Shown here one piece after another: positions 35,126 through 46,968 of a DNA stretch of 64,000 nucleotides. The notes beneath the pieces are model-generated. The model was given only the letters and a program-made list of their open reading frames with translations, did no database searches and had not been told where the DNA came from. Source of the DNA: Vermamoeba vermiformis (taxonomy: Eukaryota; Tubulinea; Echinamoebida); NCBI GenBank assembly GCA_045837725.1, contig JBEWZL010000064.1, forward strand, positions 1-64,000, in the 5' to 3' direction. The position numbers and the translations under genes are program-made. The first letter of the stretch is position 1, and each line of letters opens with the position of its first letter.

Positions 35126-37407
35126 CTATTTGATGTACTCCGCCCAATGCCGAGGTTTAGACAACTTCCATTGCGTGCCATCAAACTCTTCGTAGAATAA
35201 AATTACTTCGCCAAAGAATTCTTTGATCGGTGGCGGAATAACCCACACAATACGTGGTTTCTCTTCATCAGCGCCTAGTGTCATGCGATGGTACATGTAC
35301 GGCGTGTTGTATTCGGGGTTCTTTTGCGTAGCGAGACTAAAAGTATCAGCTAATTTGAGGGCTTGGTTTTTTCTGACTTGATTTTTCGCATAAATTATGC
35401 CAAATCTGGTAAAACACAAATAATTAGTATTCAAGTCTTGAAGTCGTTAAATAGCACTCGAACATTGTACGTACCTCTGTTCAGCGTTCATTTTGAAGTA
35501 GCGAGACACATATTCGTGCGTGCCGAGCAATTCTTTGGCACGTGATACAAGCTCGTAGGCCTTGAGCGAAATCTGAGTCTATAGCAAAGGTTTATCCTTA
35601 AATTAGCACTTGATGGTTCAATTTAAATCGTCTGTCTTACGTATTTCGTTTCGCCTTTTGATGTTGCGCTCTTTGTTACGAACAATATTTCACAGTTGTC
35701 ATTTGCATGCTCAAAGTCAATCAGTTTTGCACCACTGTTGTAGCCTGACAAGAACAACTTGCCGTCTTGCATCTGACGACAATAAACGAGATCAGAATCA
35801 ATCTAGTTAATGATGATGTGTTGTACGTACAGGTTGTAACGATGTTCGATACACTTGATCGAGTTGCAGAGTGCTGATGAGTTTCAATTGATTCGGGTCT
35901 GAAAGGTAATCTACAAAGTACATATATTGGCCACACTCTACCACGAGCACTCCGCAATGCACTATCATGCTCTTGATCGTTCGCTAAGAAAAGCAATTAA
36001 TGTTCGATTCTGCAGAAAAGGCTGGAAACCAAAAGAATTGTCCGTACAAACATTGAATCTCTGAGAGTTCGGGTCTTTTTAGTGCCCAGGTCATAAAACC
36101 ACATTCCTGAAGCGGTATCTGTTGAACTGTTGATAGCTCCAAACACTACTGATTTGTGTGCCCCCAACAAAAATCCGGTCTCTTTTCCGAATGACACTTG
36201 GTGCTGGTCCCCTTCATCACGTCCACTCGTCAAATTAAACACGTGCAGTGTATTTGTTTCTTCTTGCCAAGCATAGATAAAATCGCCGTGTAAAATCACG
36301 TTGGGATTTGAATAGTAGTAGCCAGATTTCGCGAAGTTTTTGATGGCAAAGCTCTTCACAACGGATTCTTCATAGAGATCATACGCGCGCATTACAATAT
36401 CAGTATTAGTACCTAGAGTGTTGGGTGTACCATCCACGATGACAACGATGTACTTTTGATCCGGATCTGAATTTGACAGAATCGTGCGAGTATTTCGATT
36501 GGTGGCTATTATTAACACATTAATGTGTTAATTAGTGGCATCTTTATTAATATTTTACTTACGAATAGCGTTATCGAAGGTGTCAGTTTGACCTGAGTCG
36601 GATAATTTAACATTCGTGAAATAGGGCTTAACATTATAACTGTTCCAGTCCTATGGCAATAATTAATCAATTATCACTAAGTATTATTTAATTCATAACG
36701 GATAACTTACCAGTTGTGCAAGCTTGTCTCCGATGACAATAAGACTTCGGTCTTTTTTAAGTCTTATTTGATGTGCTTCTTTTCTCGTGGTTATATCTAC
36801 TATTGCTGAATGATCGCTATAATCCAGCGAACTAGACCTGAAAAGCAAAGAAAATTAGCACTATAACTCCGAATTGGACTGGTGGTTTACCCATGACCGT
36901 CTGTACGAAGCCAGTTCACTACGATTTTGTTATCGTCAAACACAAATGACTCGCCGGTATACAATCTATTATTGTTGGTGGTATTCACTGCGAGCGCTTG
37001 AACGAGAACTCTAGTTGAGAAATTGGTGTTAAAGAAAATTAAGCTCGAGGGATTTGAATTGATTTTATAATAATTTACTTAAGTATTCCTTACCTTGCTT
37101 TACGAATATTGTAATTTATAGCACCATATTTTGAAGCTAATTCAATCCAATTCGAATTTTCATCAATAAATTCGAGATCAAACTCTCGGATGCATGTTGC
37201 CTAGGCGAGAATAATTAAATTATAACGTTATTAATTCGAAGAATATTGTTTTCTTACCTTCCAAAGCTTTTGATTTGATAAACTCGTCAGAAGAGCCTTA
37301 CACACGGAACGCAACTGGAGCAGATCCACTACAGAAAGACCAAGGTTGAAAATCAACTCCTTAATCTCTTGTGGCAATGACAAAAGACTAGGTGCGTTGT
37401 GTTCCAT
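35126..37407 (-). CDS. F-box/propeller protein, family member beta
   Basis: Start MEHNAPSLLSLPQEIKELIF, then an F-box (LGLSVVDLLQLRSVCKALLT, NQKLWK). Exons mirror family member alpha in number and order: LASKYGAINYNIRK, IVVNWLRTDGHG, VVIVDGTPNTLGTNTDIVMR, PNVILHGDFIYAWQEET, GFLLGAHKSVVFGAI, then the terminal block NPEYNTPYMYHRM ... GEVILFYEEFDGTQWKLSKP. The frame appears intact. About 12 exons with introns of 50-80 nt. Divergent from GPCR copy C, sharing about 750 bp. Inferred SCF adaptor. Confidence 0.75.
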
Positions 37408-38156
37408 CGTTGTTTTCGACGCAGAAGGGACAAAAGAACAACTGCTTGCAGTTCGCTTGCACGAGACCAGAAGAGCACAATATTGTTTTTTCAGCTCTTG
37501 AGGGTTAATTTAGAACTTATTTAAACATTCGTGCGCATGCCAGAACAACGAAACTGTTTGCAATATTTCGCCATCAAGCCACAACTCCAGGTTAGATTGC
37601 AGTTACAAATAAGTTATTTCTTTGTTTTGAATTAAATTAAAATAATATCGATTATTTTGGCAAGAACGACGTGCGTTCTTTAGTGTTACAACACGCACGC
37701 CTTATTTATTTATTTTAAATGGAAGAATTTAAATCCACGAAAACTAGTAATTTAATTTTTTTGCCAGCCATCAAATATTCTCTTGACCGACCTTTGCTGC
37801 AAAAAATATTTATTTAATTTAATTTCTAAGGTTTACGCTAACGCACTGCTCATCGGAAGCTTGCGCAAGTAACATGATCCTTCTATTGACTTACCGTCTT
37901 ATTAATTATACCTAACGAATATGTAATGGCATGCATAGTATTTATCCGCTTTCCGATATATCTACACGTGATGCTCTCACGCGGATGAATTCTAAAATTT
38001 CCAAATCTGGCAAACACATCGTTTCGGCAATTTATCGCTAAATTCGATGGGTCTAATTTACAGTGATTCGTTCAATTTAAAGTTGAACACGTTTTTGGTC
38101 CAGTTATTATAGCTTTATCAACCGGAGCAGAACACCACACAAGCCGTCGTCGGATC
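37408..38156. promoter_or_regulatory. Divergent promoter region between F-box beta and GPCR copy C
   Basis: AT-rich, about 750 bp, no exon or repeat recognised. It must contain both start regions. Confidence 0.5.
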
Positions 38157-40968
38157 ATGCTTCGAAACAACTCAACTACCATCCCTATTGTTCTGACAGT
38201 ACTATGTGCTATTGGAATGGTCTTAACTCAGACTCCAACAGGAACTACTACTGGCAGACAATGCTTGGACAGACCTCGTCCTGCAGGTAAACTTAATCAT
38301 TTACTTTACAGCCCGGTTCGGATCCGTTACTAACAGTTACACTTAAGGCTACTATGCTCGCAACAACATCACTATTGCAGCTAATGCCTGGACGAGCTCC
38401 ATATTAGGTGCTCAAATCGCCAACATTCTCTTGGACGAAGTTATCGGAATTCAAAACCAGATCTCGTTCGTCGACCAGATCGAGACTTGGGATCAAGTCT
38501 CTAAGGGCGAAATGCACATGTTACTCGAATACTGGTAAGTTTAATACAAGAAAATCAATTTGGAAGTTTTCTGCGCTGACAGTTGGATCTGACACATCCA
38601 TAGGCCTATAGATAGAGCAATCGAAGAAAAGAAGTACATCTATACCGACATGACGGTAACGTTTGCAGGACCAGTAGGCATGGTGGGCCAAATAGGTATA
38701 TAATTGTTGAATCCGGATTCTCGTGCGCGAAATTGCCGTTCCGTGTTTTTTATGTTTGCTTAGATGTAGATTGATTATGATCCGTATACTTTTAAACCAT
38801 TCATAAAGAGCATTAAGACGCTCGATAATTTAAAGTCATAATTGATTTCGGTGGAACCGGTGCGGAAATTTCTTGACATCCGGCTAAATATTGACACTTT
38901 AACCCTTGATAAATTGGTCAGAAATGGCTAACACTATGTTTTTCTAGGCTGGTACATCCCGCACTACGTCCTCAGCGATGTTCCTCGCGCCCTGTTCGGA
39001 GACTTCTCCGATCCACAAGTCTCTTCGTACTTCAACAACACGTTGATTATTGGCGACAGAGATTGGGTCGCCGTTGAAGACAAAATCATCGCGGATCAAA
39101 ATTTCTCCATTAGCATCGAATACTTAGCTAACGAAATGGAACTGACGTTGGAGATCGAGGATCGGTTTGCGCTGAAGAAACCGATGCTGTTTTACTTCTG
39201 GAAGCCTCACACGTTATCCAGTGTGTTCGACATGATGCGCGTGCAGCTGCCTAACGATTGTAAGTCTATTTATAGTATCTCGTGCGCGGTGGATCCTAAC
39301 TCCGTTACACGTGTAGCAATTTATTACCCGCCGCAGATCTTGGGCAAAATGATGTGGTCGAAACTCCCTCAATACAGTCCTGAAGCTGCTTATTTAGCTC
39401 AATCCTTCTCTTTAACCGACAATCAAATGACTGAGATGCTCAGCTTTTTGTACAAAAACAAATCCGTCTGGGACACCGCGTGCAAGTGGATCCAAGAGAA
39501 CGAACAGATCTGGGAGAACTGGATCCGTCCTTGTAAGTACACTCATATTGTTGTTGTCGAGATAACTGATGCTAATATCCTCTCATCCAATCAGCGTCGT
39601 ACAAAGAAGTCGGACTGGACCTTCAGACCTCCATGTGGGTGTTGAGCGGACTTTGTGTCATTTGCACCTTCTTCTATTTGATTGTCACTCTCAAGTAGTA
39701 CGTACTATACTCTATACAGCTCATTTGGATTGTCGAGACTAATGTCGAATCTAGTCGCAAGTCAAAGGTGATCATCGCATCGAGTGGTGTGTTCTTGATC
39801 TCAATGTGCATTGGAGGCATGTTGATGTTCGGCTCTGTCATTGCATTCGTCTCAAACACGATGATTGGGTGCAACTTGTTCATTTGGATGCTTCCTGTTG
39901 GTTTTGCATTGTTGTTCGGGTGAGTGTTTGACACTTTGACATTTTGACACTTGTGACGCGTGTCAAAGCATTACTGACCAACGTTATCATCAGCTCTTTG
40001 TTCGCCAAGACAGGACGCATCTATTTGTTGTTCTCGAACAAGTCACTTCAACTTGTCAAGTACACTGATCGTGATGTTGGCTTTGGTGTTGGAGTGATCT
40101 TGTTGGGTGAGTGTGTCATCTTGGCTGTGATGATGGGACTTCAACCTGCTTCATTCGAGTTCCAGAACGAAGGTGAGCAACAGTTCTCATTCTGCTTGTT
40201 CCACTTCCCCACTGGCATCACTCTTCTCGTGTTCAACGGCATCATTATGGTGTTCGGCATCATCATTTCAGCACTCGTGAGCAAGCTTCGACTGACACTC
40301 TACAACGAAGCGAAATACATTGGTTGGGCTGTAAGTATCATCTTTGAATGACTCTGGCATGTCGCATCCGAGTAGTTAACCAGTTGCATCCTATTCAGAT
40401 GTACAACTTCGGTTTCATCGTTATCTTTGTCGCAGTCATCTTCTTGGTGACAGATGTCATTGTTCGCTTCGCACTGCTGTGCTGCTGCATCTTGTTCTTG
40501 ACAATGACCTCGCTCAGTGTGCTGTTCATTCCAAAGATCAAACTGTTGTTCTCGTACACTGAAGAAGAACTCAGACAAATGAACGAAGCACAACTTCAAG
40601 CTGTGATTCAGCTCGTACACCAAGAAGTTTGCATCGTCGAGTGATCGCAAGAAGTCGACCAACAAGGGCACGACAACACGGGAAGCTTCAATGGCAGTGC
40701 AGGCAAGAGTGGCAGTGTGCCAATGTCAACAGGAGGCTCGTCATTCGAAGATGAAATGGCCAATCTTGCGAGCAGTGTGAAGTCAATGAGTGATCAGATC
40801 AAAGAACTCAAGAGTGAGAACAAAAAGCTGCGAGAGACAACGAGTGATGATTATCGATCGTTGTACGAGAAGTTCTATCACGAGAATATGATATTGAAGA
40901 ATGAAGTGTTTGAATTGCGCGGCAGACTAAAACTGTACGAGCAAGGCACACTGAGCCCTGAACAATAA
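38157..40968 (+). CDS. OpuAC-type solute-binding domain fused to class C GPCR, copy C (frame broken near the 3' end)
   Basis: Same design as copies A and B. Signal peptide (IPIVLTVLCAIGMVLTQ), OpuAC domain (RPRPAGYYARNNITIAAN, ILLDEVIGIQNQI, EMHMLLEYW, GWYIPHYVLSDVPRALFGD, MLFYFWKPHTLSSVFDMM, MTEMLSFLYKNKS), then 7TM exons nearly identical to A and B, and a coiled coil ending KLYEQGTLSPEQ. Compared with A, the region at 40610-40675 carries one extra base and then two extra bases, with a TGA at 40642 between them. Read as is, the protein would stop before the coiled coil. A 50-nt intron across the region is a weak alternative. It converges with F-box gamma, 160 bp away. Confidence 0.8.
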
Positions 40969-41131
40969 CCGGCTAAGCCTTTTTTGTATACATTTCACTA
41001 GTGATCGTATCACTAAGTTTCCCTGTACTTTTAATTACAATTTATATAAATAAGCATTAAAGATTAAAGGTTGCACAACACTTCAAGCAACTATCAGTCA
41101 CATCGAACAATATCAAGTGAGTTATGTTCTA

Positions 41132-43380
41132 TTAAGTCAGCTTCTCCGTAATCCAATGCTGAGGTTTTGACAACCTCCATCGCGTGCCGTCAAACTCCTC
41201 GTAGAATATGATCACTTTGCCGAAGAACTGTTTGACTGGTTTTGGTACTGTCCACGCTATGTACTCGGCATTACCAGTCCCAGGCACCATATTGTAGTAC
41301 ATGTACGGTGTGTTGTATTCGGGCTTGACCTCCATAATGCCTTCCATGTTGTACAGAGTGAGCTCTTGACTGCCATGGACATACGAAACAATGTAATTCT
41401 TAACCTGTGACACGACATCAATTGCTTTTTGAATCAAATTTCTCTTTTTCTTTCTGGCAGCACTACTCTGGCCTTGATCCGCACAATAAATAATTCCGAA
41501 CCTACACATATTATATGCTCGTCAGAATAATGCTTAATCAATACTACGCCGTACCTCTGCTGCGAGTTCATTTTGAAGTACCGCGACACAAGCTTGTGCG
41601 TGCCAAGCCATGCACTAGCACGTGAAACGAGTTCATGGGCCTTGATCGCTATTGGTGTCTGCAACACATGTTACGTTGCAAGTAATGAAAATAAAATTAA
41701 GATTCTTACGCTCTTCTGTTCCTTTGTCTTCTCCACCAACAAAATTTCACACATATTGTTCACGTGCTCAAAGTCAATCAGCGCTGCACTGCTGCAGTAT
41801 TCTCCTGATGATAACAACCGGCCATCCTTCATCTAGCGCAAGTTATTAATGTCAAAAGTACGTAAGTAAGTAGCTACTTACAATATGCAAAGTCGGTTGA
41901 AAACTTTCACGGAGCTGCAGTGTGCTGAGGACAAGTCACTGCGATGGCTCAGTGCGATAGTCAACGAAGCTGATGTATTCTCCAGTGACCACTGCCAGCA
42001 CGCCACAGTACACTGTCATGCAGGAAATGCCGCCCTGGCAACGTTTTGAGTCCGTATTATTATAGTAGAGTATTACTTACAATAGTATACTCGTTGTAAG
42101 TTTTGAACTGCGCTGTCATCAAGTCAAATGCCCAAGCTAGTTCTCTGTGTGCAGGTGAATCGCGAGTGCTGCCGAACACGAAGGACTTGTGCGCACTCCT
42201 CAGCGTGGTCCAGTGGCGTGCATCGATGGGCAGTGGCACCTGCTCGCTGTCCTCGTGGCTGCTCGTGATGTCAAAGCAATGCAGCACGGACGCGCCCTCG
42301 GGCAATGCGTACACAAGGTTGCCGTGAAAGATGACGTTTGGCTCTCGCGACCAATCTTCTCGCACAGGCAAGTTGTCGACATGAAAACTCTTCACAATTG
42401 TAGTCTCGTTCATGTCGTACACGTGCAGTCTGGGCGCATCAACGATCACGATCAAATGTTGCAGTTGAGGATCGGAATTGCTGACTACTTTTCGAATGCA
42501 TTGTCCGGCTAATGACGCATATATGAAAAACATTATAGTCATAGTTATAATTAATAAGGCGGGCAGGGACTTACGAAGATTTTTTTTGAGCAATTTGTGG
42601 CCAGGTACTTCAGACACTGCCGTCACCTCATAGTAGCTGTGCTCGTTGTACCCATTCCTGTACTTATAAGTACCTTGTGTCATATCCATATTATTGAACT
42701 GTATCTTCCGCGATGTGACCTACGTGTTCAGCAAGCCGATCTCCTATCACGACAAGTCTTTTTTGGGGGGGTCGGCCCCCCCTCTGCTTCCTGTCGCGTA
42801 TCGATGTTTAATATAACTGCGTGGTCGTGATAATCCTCGAGATCTTACCTTAAATAGAAATCAATTGCTGCTAAGTATATTAAATTAATTCTGTTTTACC
42901 CTTCGTTAATGGAGCGTATCCAGTTCACTACTAAATGGCTCGGATCTTTTGCATATGATTCCCTTGTAAAAATGCAGGTATCATCCAAAACACTTAACGC
43001 GCAAGCTTGAACAAGTGCTCTAAATGAAAAAAATTTCAATACATCCAATTACCGATCACTCTAATATTTTAACAATGCTCTGTACCTTGCTTTCCGAATA
43101 TTGTAATTTATTGCGCTATATTTTGAAGCTAATTCACGCCAATTTGAATTTTCATCAAAAAATTCGAGATCGAACGAGCGGAGGCAAGCTTCCTAAGACT
43201 AACTCAGCTCCAAAATAATTAAATATGCATACTTACTCGCCATGTCCTTGGATTGAGCAATTTTGCCTGAATTTCTTTTGAAACCAAATACAAACTAAAC
43301 AAATCCGCTATGGAAACGTAACTGAATATTAATTCGTTCACCTCCTGCGGAAGGGAATTTACAATTGAATTGTGCTCCAT
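41132..43380 (-). CDS. F-box/propeller protein, family member gamma (probably decayed)
   Basis: Start MEHNSIVNSLPQEVNELIFS, F-box with SIADLFSLYLVSKEIQAKL and NPRTWR. Later exons parallel alpha and beta (LASKYSAINYNIRKA, LIVIVDAPRLHVYDMNE, PNVIFHGNLVYALPEGA, HKSFVFGSTRD, KPEYNTPYMYYNM, GKVIIFYEEFDGTRWRLSKP). Two signs of decay: a G7/C7 hairpin at 42765-42782 where the frame slips relative to the paralogs, and an in-frame TGA at 41936-41938 where alpha has a Leu codon. The central propeller is otherwise open. It may be a pseudogene or carry assembly errors in homopolymers. Confidence 0.65.
42765..42782. repeat. G7/C7 hairpin inside F-box gamma
   Basis: Seven G, four loop bases and seven C form a perfect stem in a region whose paralogs are AT-rich. 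It coincides with a frame slip. Confidence 0.7.
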
Positions 43381-43653
43381 ATTGCCAGTACAACAGAACA
43401 AATAAATAAATTAACAAGACATCAAAAATTGACGTGTAAAGCAATGCTTGTTTTATTATTGATTTATTGCATGAAACTGCAATGAATCATTCAAGTGCCT
43501 GTAACAAATAAATGAACTGTTACAACAAAGAGGTGTGTTGTTTTATTGTAATAACGATCGTTCCATCAGGGGTTACGATAGAACCATCGGGGACGGTAAT
43601 GACAGAACGGTCATCTACCATGTACATATTAATCTCTGGTAAGACAATTCAAG
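43381..43653. other. Gap between F-box gamma and the TIGR03790-like gene
   Basis: It contains a minus-strand open piece (about 43640-43540) encoding MVDDRSVITVPDGSIVTPDG, probably the downstream gene's continued C terminus if an acceptor near 43640 is used; the phase does not join cleanly, so I leave it outside the gene model. Confidence 0.35.
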
Positions 43654-46509
43654 TTAAAAGTTAATTAACTTACATGTGAATTTTTGCTCAGCTTGTCGGC
43701 TGTAGCTGTCAAAAGCCTTGAAAATCACTTCATTGGCACCGAGGTTAAGATTCGTCTTGGGAATATGGAATGTCATGACACCATCAGCAGTCAACTCTCT
43801 GAACGTAGCTTCAAGCTTGCCATTGATCCATACTTCTACGTACCACACGTGCAAGTCGTCCGAAAACAACAATGTTTCCACAAAATATAAGTTCGTTTCT
43901 GCAGAATTCACTGACGTAATGGTCGGTGCCTCCGAGTCTTCAATAGTATTGATTAATGTGAACTCTAAGTTCTTCATCGTATCAGTAAATGGAACAGTTT
44001 CGATGGTGGAATTGTATTTCGTGGAAAATAGAAGCAGTTTCAAAATGTGCTGTCCAGCGGCCAGTTGAACGTTGTTTAAGTTGACTGTCACGGTATTGGA
44101 ATCATTTTTCTTCGGAACAGAACTTGGTTCGCCGATCTGTTGGCCGTCCAGATAAAACGTGACGTTAAATTCGTCGGTTGGCGGCAATACCATGTTCCAC
44201 ACCACGGAGTATATTCCGCTGGTGGTAATATTGACGGTATACTTCATCCAATCACGATGTCTCATGGCAATTGTCGCCAAGTCATAAATTCGCGTGTCAA
44301 TCTGAGATTAAACACTGTTATTAACGCTAAAAGAAAAAAGAAAAAGCACTCGGAGACATTCCAAATATAGAAATATTGCATGTGACTTACGGCAGAATCT
44401 GGTCGGGACCAATGGAAGTATGGCTTAGTGACTGCAGAAAAAGATCCGACGCCATCCCCGCCGTAATCAAATTGCACGCACTCGAGGCGACCTGGCAACG
44501 TGTTCGTTTGGTTCATAAACAATGATCGATCAGGGGTCAAAAAAGTTCCGACACTCGATGTTACAGTGTTGCCTTTCGGATCCACCAAAATGGCTCTACA
44601 AGTTGTTAGAAGCTTAATTCCTAGGAGTACGGTGATGCTTATTTAGGGGCTTACTGATACATGTATTGCGTGCTGCTTTGAAGTTCACCAATGTATTCCT
44701 TGTGGAACTTTTTGGGAAATTTCGAAGTCAAAGAATTCTCTTCCACGGACAAAATTCCGTATTTGAAGGTCATTCTAGCCGCTGCGGAATATTTAATATT
44801 AGTTACTCAGCTTTTATAGATTTTCAACTTACTTTCAATGCCGCTCAAGACCAGATCCACCCAATGACCTTCATGTTCGTTGTGTCGGATTGCCAAACTT
44901 GCAATTTGCGGAATTTCATTGTCGACCGCACTTTCTTTTTGTGCGAGTGGCTGGTACAACGGATCACCCACGTGGAGCGAATTCCAACCGAGGTAGATCG
45001 TGGCGAGGGAAGCTGCCTCGGCAAAGCTGTAACCACGCAGCAAATAATAGATGACCGTCGAACCGCGTGGGTGAGCTTCGATGTATGGCTCGCCGATGGC
45101 TCCGCTGACAGAAGTTACTAAAAAAGGAAATTTGTTATTATTACCGAAAAAAAGTTAGCGGATGTACCTCCAGCTTGCAATGACTTGGGCGCCGAGTGCT
45201 TCACTAAACGTGGTGTGCGCACTGAATAAAAACTGACCGAATTTAGGTCGCACGCATAGGAGCCTGTCAAACCAAAAAAGGTTACAATAATTATCATCCG
45301 AGACTAAAACAGTTTTTACCTGGCAACCAATCGTAAACATCGACGTAGAAATCATAAGAGTACCAGCCCGAGTAAAACAAGGCTTCGGGTGCGGTAATAG
45401 CGGGAGTTCCATCGGTCCAAAACGCGCCTGCTTGTCCGATCTTAGCTCCGCCTACAAAAAAAAAAGGCTATGTTAATGTTCATCACTATAATATATAATC
45501 TTCATTATATTATTACGGCTTTCCCAATTATAAGGCAGCGATAAGTTCTGCAGCAAGGTTATTACGCTAGCAATACATCCATCTCCGTCAGTATATTGAT
45601 AACACCCTCCGGAAGTCACATCTATATAGCACTCTATATTAATATCATGGCATGCTTATGGACGGCAAAATTTAACGTACAAGGCAGTTGGCGAGCCTGC
45701 TCTAGATCAGTCACCAACCCAGTAGTATCAATGTAGACGTTGCCCCAAAACGTATCTGAACGTAGAATATCAATACAATTTCGTATCTAAGCGTGACGCT
45801 AAGGTACCTCGATCAATATACTTCTCGGCGTAGACGGCGTTGGAGATCAAATTAAATTTGTCGTACAAACCATACGGGCCATCTATTCGTGTAACCAAAT
45901 AGAATTCTGGTATCATAGTTAGACATAAATCATATTTAAGCAATAATTACTATCCAAACTGGGATTCGCTCGATCAAAACGAGGTACGTCTGGAGAGTAC
46001 GTCGGATTTGCATGAAAATAGGGGTTTCTCTCGCTCTGTCGGAATTTCTGATTTGGACCATCCGGTACTACAGTCGCTTCACCAGATAAGAACTTGAACG
46101 GACGCATTAGAACGGTATCAATGCTGATGTCGATTCTCGAAACAGAACTTTCGCTTGCTATGTAGGGAAGAGGCCACATCACTGCTATAACATCGATAGT
46201 ATCGGGTCCTATACTATTCAGCCTGTCGACGACTCGTTGTAGCAGCGAGACTTTCACGTCCGACAAAGTCGGATTTTGGGAAGTGTAGTTAATCTCGAGC
46301 AGATTCGCTAAAGGGACGCTTCGTGCATCTGCATAGAATTGTGCCAGTTGAAAAGAGTCTTGCACTCCATTTAGATCTTCATCTTCGGTGAAAGTTCCGT
46401 CGTACACGATTAAAACACGAGCCGGATTGAGCCGCTGTTGCGTCGTAGAGTAAGAGCCGATCACGGCGCCTACTAATAACAGCAAAACGAAGAAGTGTGT
46501 TGTTAACAT
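43654..46509 (-). CDS. Secreted TIGR03790-like protein with C-terminal beta-sandwich
   Basis: Signal peptide (FFVLLLLVGAVIGSYS). Residues about 25-380 match the bacterial TIGR03790 family pattern: NPARVLIVYDGTF, AQFYADARSVPLANLLEINY, ISIDTVLMRPFKFL, FYLVTRIDGPYG, GAFWTDGTPAITAPEALFYS, SGAIGEPYIEAHPRG, LLRGYSFAEAASLATIYLGW and VGDPLYQPLA. The C-terminal part (TVNITTSGIYSVVWNMVLPP, VTFYLDGQQIGEPSSV, VQLAAGQHILKLLLF) is a CBM6/Big-like beta-sandwich with a metal- or sugar-binding look. Function of TIGR03790 is unknown; a carbohydrate-related secreted role is inferred. About 11 exons. The family is mainly bacterial, so an old transfer into eukaryotes is possible. Confidence 0.7.
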
Positions 46510-46968
46510 TGTTCAAGTCAATAATATTGCATAAATTTAGCTCAGTCAGAATAATTCCAGAATTCTGACCATTTTAGACACCCCAGTGCGTATCTACCTC
46601 TGTTACCAATCCCGCTTTCCAAATCCGCTCCGACCTCGTTGTTCACCCACAATCGTTGTTACTATATAGTATACTATTTTTAGTTGCAACGCTTTAGATG
46701 ACGGATTAACTAGCGTAAAGAATTGGTACGAGAGCCTCATGGTAAGATGTCACGAGCAGAACTCAGAACTCGCTTACGAAAAACTGATTAGTTTGAGGAA
46801 TAGTAGTCCAAAATCGCCACCACCATGTTTAATGAGCTAGAGTGCACTTACTACTATCCGAGGAATAAGAGCCACAGCGTCCTGAGCGGAGATACCGATA
46901 ATAAAAATCATTAGCCACTTGATTTGCCCCAATTATCACAAATATTATTGCATGAATCGGTAAGTTAA
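46510..46968. other. Intergenic, nothing clear
   Basis: About 460 bp. A minus-strand piece near 46900-46850 (MIFIIGISAQDAVALIPRIV then GTAAGT) looks like a small first exon, but no partner exon joins it. Confidence 0.5.

Noticed and set aside
42500-42580. Apparent membrane helix in F-box gamma (hydrophobic stretch after LLKKNLR)
   Set aside because: It is the translation of a GT-AG intron (donor GTAAGT near 42573); the paralogs have an intron at the same place.
46840-46910. Short signal-peptide-like minus-strand exon followed by GTAAGT
   Set aside because: No downstream exon joins in frame before the gene at 46509, which has its own start and signal peptide.
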